16,589 bases of DNA, from assembly GCA_964346645.1 (NCBI GenBank), contig CAYFVU010000079.1:1-16589 (forward strand), given 5' to 3'. This DNA is from CAYFVU01 sp964346645. Lineage in GTDB: Bacteria > Spirochaetota > Spirochaetia > DSM-16054 > Sediminispirochaetaceae. The number at the start of each line of letters is the position of its first letter. Positions within the stretch are counted from its first letter, which is position 1. Position numbers and translations under genes: made by a program. Below, in pieces: positions 1-5,539 of the stretch. Under the pieces are notes generated by a model that ran no database searches, was not told the origin of the DNA, and saw nothing but the letters and a program-made list of their open reading frames with translations.

Positions 1-28
1 TCCATCTGTTTTTCCATCTGTTTTTCCA
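1..28. repeat. 12-bp tandem repeat at the left edge
   Basis: The unit TCCATCTGTTTT occurs twice in perfect tandem (1-12, 13-24) and a third copy begins at 25. On the minus strand it can be read as repeated Lys-Gln-Met-Glu codons, so it could be the start of a minus-strand gene lying beyond the edge, downstream of the tRNA terminator. It could equally be a short non-coding repeat. The edge prevents a decision. Confidence 0.55.
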
Positions 29-30
29 CT

Positions 31-54
31 AAAAAAGCGGCCTCGTGGCCGCTT
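31..54 (-). terminator. Rho-independent terminator of tRNA-Val
   Basis: A perfect 8-bp inverted repeat, AAGCGGCC and GGCCGCTT, encloses a four-base loop (43-46). On the minus strand it is followed by a run of T (complement of A31-A36). It lies about 14 bases past the 3' end of the tRNA gene, so it most likely ends that single-gene transcript. Confidence 0.85.
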
Positions 55-67
55 CTGAATGTGCGAA

Positions 68-140
68 TGGGCGGTACTGGACTTGAACCAGTGACATCCT
101 GCTTGTAAGGCAGGCGCTCTCCCAGCTGAGCTAACCACCC
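68..140 (-). tRNA. tRNA-Val (anticodon UAC)
   Basis: The minus strand folds into a full 73-base cloverleaf. The acceptor stem is GGGTGGT with ACCGCCC (one G-U pair), the D arm is GCTC/GAGC, the anticodon stem is CCTGC/GCAGG around loop CTTACAA, and the T arm is ACTGG/CCAGT with loop TTCAAGT. The anticodon TAC (complement of 105-107) reads GUA and related valine codons. The discriminator base is A. The CCA end is not encoded, so it must be added by the CCA-adding enzyme. A promoter upstream and a terminator downstream suggest it is transcribed alone. Confidence 0.97.
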
Positions 141-156
141 CAAATCGACGATCAGG

Positions 157-185
157 AACATAGCACAATCCCCCGAAGCTGTCAA
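157..185 (-). promoter_or_regulatory. Sigma-70 type promoter of tRNA-Val
   Basis: The minus strand has a perfect -35 box TTGACA (complement of 180-185), a 17-base spacer and a -10 box TATGTT (complement of 157-162). Transcription would start near 150, about 10 bases before the mature tRNA 5' end at 140. The spacer between the boxes is G-rich. Confidence 0.8.
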
Positions 186-196
186 TACAGACTGCT

Positions 197-241
197 CGGG
201 TACCGAGCGGGTACCGACACTACAAGCTGTTCGGCTACCGA
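197..241. repeat. Three copies of a CGGSTACCGA element
   Basis: CGGGTACCGA occurs at 197-206 and 208-217, exactly 11 bp apart, and a one-mismatch copy CGGCTACCGA occurs at 232-241. The first copy is also part of a perfect hairpin-capable inverted repeat (GCTCGG, GTA, CCGAGC; 194-208). The cluster lies just upstream of the tRNA-Val -35 box and upstream of the rightward gene cluster. A helical-turn spacing of direct repeats fits a protein-binding site, but this is inference. Confidence 0.5.
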
Positions 242-267
242 TCTCTCTTCTCTTTTCTTCTGCCCGA

Positions 268-276
268 TGGTATTAT
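268..276 (+). promoter_or_regulatory. Possible extended -10 box for the yggS cluster
   Basis: TGG followed by TATTAT matches an extended -10 element. No good -35 box is seen 17 bases upstream. If it is used, transcription would begin at about 283-284, exactly at the second in-frame ATG of the following gene, giving a leaderless mRNA. Confidence 0.3.
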
Positions 277-976
277 GGATTTTATGGGACAGGTGAGGAA
301 GAATCTAGAGGAAGTACAGGAACGGATAGAAAAGGCCGCGGACCGGTCGGGAAGAAGAGCGGACGAGATCCGTCTCATGGCCGTTACCAAGGTAAAGCCC
401 CGGGACATGGTCGAGGAAGCATACCAGGCGGGAATACGCCTCTTCGGCGAAAACAGGGTGCAGGAGGCCGAAGAGAAGTATCGCGGTTTTCACGGCGACG
501 CGGAACTCCACCTGATAGGCCACCTGCAGACGAATAAGGTAAAGAAAATCGTCGGTCTCGCCTCCTGTGTGCAGTCGATAGACAAACTCAAGACTGCTCA
601 GGAGATCGAGAAGAGATTCGAAGAGGTCGGTCCTTTGGATGTCTACCTGGAGTTCAACACCTCGGGAGAGGAGAGCAAGAGCGGCTACCTCTCGAAGGAG
701 CGCATGTTCGAGGATATCGATGCGATGCTGGACATGGAGAATCTTCAGATAAGAGGGCTGATGACAATCGGTCCACTGACGGACGACGATGCGGAAATAC
801 GCCGCGCATTCTCTTTTCTCAGAGAGCTCTTCGAGGAGACGAAGGGCAGATATCCGCAGATCCCCCTCGAGGAGCTCTCTATGGGGATGACCTCCGACTA
901 CGAGGCGGCGATCGAGGAGGGTTCGACGATGGTCCGCATCGGATCGGCACTCTTCGGTGCGAGGGAGTATGCGTAG
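275..976 (+). CDS. yggS: YggS-family PLP homeostasis protein
   Basis: This 233-residue protein belongs to the YggS/PROSC (PLPBP) family. These are single-domain cytosolic proteins with the alanine-racemase N-terminal barrel fold. They bind pyridoxal phosphate and keep vitamin B6 and amino-acid pools in balance, and no catalytic reaction is established. The PLP lysine is K39 in the motif AVTKVK. The family motifs FGENRVQE (57-64), HLIGHLQTNK (79-88) and SMGMTSDYEAAI (203-214) are intact, and the phosphate-binding end reads VRIGSALFG. Length is normal. The start is uncertain: the upstream sequence is pyrimidine-rich and no Shine-Dalgarno is visible. The ATG at 284 matches the usual N-terminal length better and would suit a leaderless transcript. 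It heads a plus-strand cluster with the next two genes. Confidence 0.95.
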   Translation: MDFMGQVRKNLEEVQERIEKAADRSGRRADEIRLMAVTKVKPRDMVEEAYQAGIRLFGENRVQEAEEKYRGFHGDAELHLIGHLQTNKVKKIVGLASCVQSIDKLKTAQEIEKRFEEVGPLDVYLEFNTSGEESKSGYLSKERMFEDIDAMLDMENLQIRGLMTIGPLTDDDAEIRRAFSFLRELFEETKGRYPQIPLEELSMGMTSDYEAAIEEGSTMVRIGSALFGAREYA

Positions 977-1436
977 AGCTAAGCACTGCTTCCGGCTATT
1001 GCAACGGCTTCGGCTCAGGCGTACGGATCGGTCACTGTCTCTGATTCTCATCCTCTTGCTCTTCATCCTTTCCGTTCCTACGCTTCAAGCGCAAGATCAG
1101 GGAGGCGGAAAAGAAAATGAGGAGTCGGAGAGCTTCGACTATGAGCCCTACACAAGGGAGGAGTTCCCGGAATGGGCACATGACCTGCGCCGTTTCGAAA
1201 CCATCCTCATAGGATCGATACCTATCTCGTTCTTCTTTACCAACATGGGCTTCGACACCGTCGCTTACGTTGAGCACGGCTACGATCAAAACTATCTGCC
1301 GCTCTTCTTCGGCTCCTCCCCGGAAAAGGACGAGCTGCGCTACAACACGAGGATGGACCGTCTCGCGATGAGTCTCTCCCTGTCTGCGGCGATCGCGATC
1401 CTCGACTACTTTCTCGGGAGAATAGGAAAAGAGTAG
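969..1436 (+). CDS. Small exported or membrane protein, function unknown
   Basis: I do not recognise this 155-residue protein beyond a resemblance to unnamed spirochaete proteins. It begins with a very basic stretch (residues 1-21, nine Arg/Lys) followed by a hydrophobic core (23-37). The sequence VPTLQA then QDQ looks like a signal peptidase I site near residue 41. The mature part has an acidic linker (about 42-65), a WAHDLRRFE motif (69-77), a hydrophobic segment (79-92) and another near the C-terminus (131-149), so it may be membrane-bound. The ATG at 969 is preferred over the GTG at 957 because GAGGG at 961-965 is a plausible ribosome site. This ATG lies inside the end of yggS (8-base overlap), so the two are probably translationally coupled. 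Confidence 0.75.
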   Translation: MRRAKHCFRLLQRLRLRRTDRSLSLILILLLFILSVPTLQAQDQGGGKENEESESFDYEPYTREEFPEWAHDLRRFETILIGSIPISFFFTNMGFDTVAYVEHGYDQNYLPLFFGSSPEKDELRYNTRMDRLAMSLSLSAAIAILDYFLGRIGKE

Positions 1437-1442
1437 GGAGGA

Positions 1443-2366
1443 ATGAACTGTCAAGTTTTCACCACCGTGGTGGAGGAGCCGGAAGCAGAGGGGTTGCGGT
1501 TAGACAAGTACATTGCGGACTATCTCGAGCTTTTTACCAGGAGTCAGCTGAAGCAGAGGAGCATCGAGCTGAAGATGAACGGACGCGCGGTAAAACCGTC
1601 GAAATCCGTCCGCTGTGGAGCGGTCTTGGAGATCAGGTATCTGCCGAGCCTGAGTCCGGATGTGCAAGCCGAGGAGCTCGAGCTCGACATCCTCTACGAA
1701 GACGGGGATGCGGTCGTGGTACACAAGCCGCAGGGGATGGTCGTTCACCCCGCCGCGGGAAATTTCAGCGGTACTCTCGTGCAGGGGCTTCTCTCCCACA
1801 TTTCGAATCTCAAGGAAAGATTTCCCGGTCAGGAAATGCGTCCGGGAATCGTTCACCGTTTGGACAAGGATACCTCGGGAGTAATTATTGTCGCAAAGCA
1901 CCGGAGTAGCTTCGATTTTCTCGCAGCCCAGTTTGCCGACAGGCGGGTAGAGAAGAAGTATCTCGCCGAGGTGAAGGGGATACTCTCGCCGAAATGCGGG
2001 ATTGTCGACTTTCCTATAGCGAGAGATCCGCGCAATCGCAAGAAGTTCACGTGGAAGCGGGCCGACGGAAAACCCTCCGTTACCCTGTATCGTAATTTGA
2101 GAAGGGTCACGCCGCAGAGCTCTCTCGTGCAGCTGCAGCCGAAGACGGGAAGGACCCACCAGCTGCGGGTGCACATGACCTCGATAGGCCATCCGATCGT
2201 AGGCGATCCCTTGTATGGAAGGACTCCACCGGAGAGAAGAGATGCGAGCCTCATGCTCCACGCCTACTCCCTCTCGATCGAGCTGCCGAGCGGCGGACGC
2301 AGAACCTTTCGTGCCCCCTTGCCCGAGCGTTTTCGGTGGATTCTCAGTAAAAAATTATGCTCCTGA
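1443..2366 (+). CDS. rluD: RluD-family 23S rRNA pseudouridine synthase
   Basis: This 307-residue protein is an RluA/RluD-family enzyme, which isomerises specific uridines in 23S rRNA to pseudouridine. An S4 RNA-binding domain spans about residues 18-66 (LRLDKYIA start). The catalytic domain follows, with VVHKPQGMVVHP (92-103) and the signature HRLDKDTSG (138-146), where D141 is the nucleophile. A later KTGRTHQLRVH motif is also typical. Length fits RluD. The start ATG comes only one base after GGGAGG (1436-1441), an unusually short gap for a ribosome site. The valine codons at 1467 and 1470 are possible alternative GTG starts but would be too far away. It follows the preceding gene by 6 bases. 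The exact uridine targets, and whether it is RluD, RluC or another paralogue, cannot be told from sequence. Confidence 0.9.
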   Translation: MNCQVFTTVVEEPEAEGLRLDKYIADYLELFTRSQLKQRSIELKMNGRAVKPSKSVRCGAVLEIRYLPSLSPDVQAEELELDILYEDGDAVVVHKPQGMVVHPAAGNFSGTLVQGLLSHISNLKERFPGQEMRPGIVHRLDKDTSGVIIVAKHRSSFDFLAAQFADRRVEKKYLAEVKGILSPKCGIVDFPIARDPRNRKKFTWKRADGKPSVTLYRNLRRVTPQSSLVQLQPKTGRTHQLRVHMTSIGHPIVGDPLYGRTPPERRDASLMLHAYSLSIELPSGGRRTFRAPLPERFRWILSKKLCS

Positions 2367-2398
2367 TGGCTCCCTATGGGGCCCGATGAATCTTGTTC

Positions 2399-2423
2399 CG
2401 GCGACTCACGCTGACGTCCGCCG
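2399..2423. terminator. Weak hairpin between convergent genes
   Basis: CGGCGAC (2399-2405) can pair with GTC-CGCCG (2416-2423) with one bulged C and a 10-base loop. It lies between the ends of the convergent rluD and MBL genes. Neither strand has a T-run after it, so it is at best a pausing or Rho-assisted end. Nothing else is visible in the 57-base gap. Confidence 0.25.
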
Positions 2424-3005
2424 CTACAGGCTTCCCTCTTCGAGGAGATTCAGGTCGGGATTGAACATCTTCTCGGCCCGCAGAGTCGAAGGGGGGCCGT
2501 GTCCGGGAAAGATGAGGGTTCGGTCGGGAAGGTCGTAGAGTTTTTCGCTTATGGAGCGGAGCAGCAGGGCTCGTGAGAAGCTGTTTTCGGTGTTTCCCAC
2601 CCTGCCGGCGGCGAGCACGTCTCCGGTAAAGATCATGTCGCCGACATGGTAGACGAGCGAGTCGGCCGAGTGCCCCTGCACCTCGATCGCATTAATATCG
2701 ATGCCGTTACAGGAGATGGTATCGCCGTCTCCGAGTGGATGAGCGGGAAACCCTTCGACCTCCGTGTCTGAAGCGTAAATATTTGCCTCGTAGATCTTTC
2801 TCAGGGTGGTGATTCCGTGCACGTGGGAGGAGTGGTTGTGAGTCACGAGGATGTCGCGGACATAGTAGTTGTTGTATTCGATGAGGCCGAGGAGCTCGGT
2901 ATCCATGGTCCCCGGATCGATCAGGATTGCGTCCCCTCCTTCGTCGGAGCCGATGAGGTAGGTGTTGGCGAAGCCAACGAGGGCGAAGTGGAAGAAGAGC
3001 TTCAT
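2424..3005 (-). CDS. MBL-fold metallohydrolase with altered metal site
   Basis: This 193-residue protein has the metallo-beta-lactamase fold of small glyoxalase II-like hydrolases. The metal motif reads THNHSSH (55-61): H56, H58 and H61 are present, but the aspartate expected at position 60 is serine. The other ligands are kept: H112 in GHSADS, D129 in FTGD, and H169 in FPGHG. The first metal site is therefore intact, while the second has lost its canonical Asp. Substrate is unknown; thioester hydrolysis is a family guess only. The ATG at 3005 is chosen because it overlaps the TGA of the pentapeptide gene (ATGA) and follows AAGAGG (3016-3021) by 10 bases. The longer open frame extends back into the preceding gene without a better start. 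The overlap implies coupled translation with that gene. Confidence 0.88.
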   Translation of the reverse strand: MKLFFHFALVGFANTYLIGSDEGGDAILIDPGTMDTELLGLIEYNNYYVRDILVTHNHSSHVHGITTLRKIYEANIYASDTEVEGFPAHPLGDGDTISCNGIDINAIEVQGHSADSLVYHVGDMIFTGDVLAAGRVGNTENSFSRALLLRSISEKLYDLPDRTLIFPGHGPPSTLRAEKMFNPDLNLLEEGSL

Positions 3006-3598
3006 AGAGGGGTGTCCTCTTGGAATCGTGCCTCTTCGTAGTTGCTGTATTTGAATGATACATCTTCTCTGTCGCTGTTCACGAAGTCGCTCTTCTTCAG
3101 GTTGCAATCGACCATCGTCACCCCTGTGAGGCGCGAGCTGGTGAAGTTAGAGTAGTAGAGGTCAGAGTTATTGAAAGTGCAGGTGTCGGCACGGATGCCG
3201 AGGAAGTTGCTGTGCACTATGTCGGAGTGAGAGAAGTCGCAATCCGTAAAGCTGCTGCCGGCAAATACGGAGTACTTGATGTTGGAGCGTGAAAAGGAGC
3301 AGTTGACGAAGGTGGAGTACTGAAAGAAGCAGAGCTTGAAGCGGCTCATGCTAAAATCGACATTTCGAAAGTTGCCCTCGGAGAAGTTGCTGACGGTGAA
3401 GGTGTAGGATGTGAAATCCTCGTCCTCCATCTCTATTCCGGAAAGGTTGAGGTCCCGATGGTAGTAGATTTCCCGGAGTTTCTCACTCAGTCTCTTATTG
3501 CACTCATCGGGGTTTGCTACATGATGCATACAGTAATCTTCTCCTTGAATGGAGAAGAGGTCGCAATTTTCCTGGGTACAGTGAGCGAATCTAAACAT
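3002..3598 (-). CDS. Pentapeptide-repeat protein with N-terminal zinc-finger motif
   Basis: This 198-residue protein has two parts. Residues 7-26 carry C7-x4-C12-x10-C23-x2-H26, a spacing like the short CxxxxC...CxxH zinc fingers found in various DNA-linked proteins. After a helical linker (31-60), residues 61-195 form 27 pentads in one unbroken register. The central position is mostly Phe or Leu/Ile (F62, F67, F72, F77 and so on), with Ser or Cys often two places earlier and Asp or Asn one place earlier. This predicts a quadrilateral beta-helix of nearly seven coils. Size is close to Qnr/MfpA gyrase-protecting proteins, but no gyrase link can be shown here. It is first of a two-gene minus-strand unit, overlapping the MBL gene by 4 bases. 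No Shine-Dalgarno is visible before its ATG. Confidence 0.9.
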   Translation of the reverse strand: MFRFAHCTQENCDLFSIQGEDYCMHHVANPDECNKRLSEKLREIYYHRDLNLSGIEMEDEDFTSYTFTVSNFSEGNFRNVDFSMSRFKLCFFQYSTFVNCSFSRSNIKYSVFAGSSFTDCDFSHSDIVHSNFLGIRADTCTFNNSDLYYSNFTSSRLTGVTMVDCNLKKSDFVNSDREDVSFKYSNYEEARFQEDTPL

Positions 3599-3633
3599 AG
3601 TATAAAGAGTAGCGGACAGCCCGAAGATGTCAA
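3599..3633 (-). promoter_or_regulatory. Possible promoter of the pentapeptide/MBL pair
   Basis: The minus strand has a perfect TTGACA (complement of 3628-3633). A weak TACTCT lies 16 bases on (3606-3611), which would place the start of RNA at or one base before the ATG at 3598. A better -10 match, TATACT (3599-3604), touches the start codon, but its spacing from TTGACA is 23 bases. Either way the mRNA would be leaderless or nearly so. Confidence 0.4.
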
Positions 3634-3663
3634 GAGATGCTCCGATGGTTCTTCGTCGGAACG

Positions 3664-3692
3664 TTGCAGAACGAGGAAAAGATCGGTAGTAT
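3664..3692 (+). promoter_or_regulatory. Possible promoter of murI
   Basis: TTGCAG (3664-3669), a 17-base spacer and TAGTAT (3687-3692) give a moderate sigma-70 match in the divergent gap between the pentapeptide gene and murI. RNA would start near 3699, with a short leader containing GAAAGG just before the ATG. Confidence 0.4.
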
Positions 3693-3714
3693 GAACCGGG
3701 TAATTTGAAAGGCT

Positions 3715-4554
3715 ATGTGCAGAATAGATAAGAGCGGAGACAGAAGAACTATAGTAGTATTCGATTCCGGTGTGGGGGGGCTTCCCTATCTTCAGAGATT
3801 AGAGGAGATGCTGCCGAACGAACGCTTCTCCTACATTGCCGACACGGCCCACTTTCCCTACGGAGAGAAGAGTACGGAGGAGCTCACCGATATCATCCAT
3901 TCGCAGATGGCCAGGGTGATCGAAAGGATCGATCCGAAACTCGTGGTGGTCGCCTGTAACACGGCATCGGTGGTGGCCCTCGCGGAGCTCAGGGCAGCCT
4001 TCGGCATTCCATTCGTGGGGGTGGTGCCGGCGATAAAGCCGGCTGCCGAGCACACGGCAAACGGGCTCATCGGCCTGCTTGCGACTCGAAAGACGGTAGA
4101 CGACCCCTACACCCGCAGCCTCGAGCAGCAGTTCGCCTCCGAGAAAAGCGTGTGCAAGTTCGCAGGGGTCGAAATAGTGGAGCTCGTAGAGCGCCACTTC
4201 TTCTCCTTCCCGAAGGAAAGAAAGAGGGAAATTCTTAAACCTGCGGTCGAGTATTTCCGTGAGTGCGGCATCGATCAGCTCATCCTCGCCTGCACCCACT
4301 TTCTCTTTCTCGAGGATGATCTATCCTCTATGCTCGGTCCGGAGGTTTCTCTAGTCGACTCTCGCGACGGGGTGGCAAGGCAGACACGGCGCATTCTGCA
4401 GAACGAAGGTCTGATGAGCGAGGGCGGTACACGAACCGCGCGCACGGGTGAAACAGAGGCGACGGAGGGCTTCTACGTAACCGGATCGGCAGAATCAGAG
4501 ATCTACGTGCGATTCGCCGAGATGTACGGGCTCGTGTGGCGGGCTGAGCTATAG
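3715..4554 (+). CDS. murI: Glutamate racemase
   Basis: This 279-residue protein converts L-glutamate to D-glutamate for peptidoglycan in the cytoplasm, using two cysteines and no cofactor. The motif DSGVGG (17-22) and PYG (48-50) form the substrate site. The two catalytic cysteines are C81 in ACNTAS and C193 in ACTHF. The second motif has ACTHF where GCTHYP is usual, but the Cys-Thr-His core is intact. A variable segment rich in Thr, Gly and Glu (about 240-254) precedes the C-terminal helix. The ATG at 3715 follows GAAAGG closely; no better start is available. The gene ends by sharing one base with a GTG of the next frame, and rsgA follows with a 14-base gap, so murI and rsgA are probably one operon. 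Confidence 0.95.
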   Translation: MCRIDKSGDRRTIVVFDSGVGGLPYLQRLEEMLPNERFSYIADTAHFPYGEKSTEELTDIIHSQMARVIERIDPKLVVVACNTASVVALAELRAAFGIPFVGVVPAIKPAAEHTANGLIGLLATRKTVDDPYTRSLEQQFASEKSVCKFAGVEIVELVERHFFSFPKERKREILKPAVEYFRECGIDQLILACTHFLFLEDDLSSMLGPEVSLVDSRDGVARQTRRILQNEGLMSEGGTRTARTGETEATEGFYVTGSAESEIYVRFAEMYGLVWRAEL

Positions 4555-4568
4555 TGCGGAGCTACGGG

Positions 4569-5480
4569 ATGAGAACGGGGCTTATCGTCTACGGAGCGAA
4601 CAACATCTTTACCGTCGTCTCCGAGGGAAAATCGTTTCTGTGCAGGATAAAGGGGAAAATACTCCGGCACACGGAGCAGGCCTACAACCCACTTGCACCG
4701 GGAGACATGGTATCCTTTCAGACTTCAGAGACGGAACCGGACAGAGGCATGATCATCGACCGGCTCGAAAGAAGAAACGCCTTTATCCGGTGGAATAGAA
4801 AGAGGGAGGCTCCTCAGACGGTAGCGGCCAACCTCGACGTGGTGGTCTGCGTGGCATCGGTGGGCATCCCGCCGTTCCGACCCCGCTTCGTCGACAGGGT
4901 TCTTGTTGCGGCGGGAGCCATCCCGACGGTAGTGGTGGTGAACAAGAGTGATCTGGCTGTCGAAGAGTGGGAGGAGGAGAGAATCGAGGGCTACTCACAC
5001 ATAGGTTATGAGCTGTATCGCTGCTCGGCCGAAACAGGGGAGGGAGTTGCGGCGCTGCGGGAGAGGATCCGCGGACTGCGCAGCGTCTTCGTCGGGCAGT
5101 CGGGGGTCGGCAAGAGCTCACTGCTCAATTATCTCGTTCCCGGCGGCGGCCTCGAGACCGGAGAGGTTTCGAGCAAATACGACAGGGGACGCCACACGAC
5201 GAAGAATGCCCGCCTCTACCAAACGGACGAGGCAGAGCTCGTCGACACTCCGGGTATTCGGCAGATCGAGCTCTACGGCATAGATGCGGAGGAGCTGCAG
5301 CACCACTTTTTAGACTTCGTACCGTACATGGGGGGCTGTGCGTTCCAATCCTGTTCCCACAGGGAGGAGCCGGATTGTAGAATAAAGGATGCAGTAGATA
5401 GAGGCGAAATCCAGGCCGACCGTTACGAGAGCTATCTGCGCCTCTACGAGGAGTTGAAGGAGCGCGAGCCCTACGGCTGA
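4569..5480 (+). CDS. rsgA: Ribosome small-subunit GTPase RsgA
   Basis: This 303-residue protein is the circularly permuted GTPase that checks late 30S subunit assembly and releases assembly factors. Its order is an N-terminal OB-fold, then the G motifs in permuted order: NKSD (125-128), the P-loop GQSGVGKSS (176-184), and DTPG (226-229). A zinc-binding C-terminal segment follows with C257, C262, H264 and C270. The switch region carries RGRHTT, as usual. The ATG at 4569 is preferred to the GTG at 4554 because GGAG (4558-4561) stands 7 bases before it, and because the N-terminus then matches family length. The upstream neighbour is murI. Downstream, mutS2 follows after 59 bases that show no clear promoter. 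Confidence 0.95.
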   Translation: MRTGLIVYGANNIFTVVSEGKSFLCRIKGKILRHTEQAYNPLAPGDMVSFQTSETEPDRGMIIDRLERRNAFIRWNRKREAPQTVAANLDVVVCVASVGIPPFRPRFVDRVLVAAGAIPTVVVVNKSDLAVEEWEEERIEGYSHIGYELYRCSAETGEGVAALRERIRGLRSVFVGQSGVGKSSLLNYLVPGGGLETGEVSSKYDRGRHTTKNARLYQTDEAELVDTPGIRQIELYGIDAEELQHHFLDFVPYMGGCAFQSCSHREEPDCRIKDAVDRGEIQADRYESYLRLYEELKEREPYG

Positions 5481-5539
5481 CAAGAGTCTCCTACGGCTTA
5501 TTCGAGTCATGAGGTAAGAGGAGAGACGGCAAGATACAA

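Noticed and set aside
68..274. tRNA gene as a possible integration site for a mobile element
   Set aside because: No integrase, no repeat of the tRNA 3' end and no foreign composition in the window.
267..296. Nine-codon upstream frame overlapping the yggS start
   Set aside because: No ribosome site and too short to support as a regulatory leader.
305..1066. Long open frame on the minus strand opposite yggS
   Set aside because: It mirrors the codon pattern of a clear plus-strand gene and has no family motif; high G+C removes stop codons.
5470..5498. Direct repeat CCTACGGCT around the rsgA stop
   Set aside because: A 9-bp pair at 20-bp spacing is easily chance and has no other feature with it.
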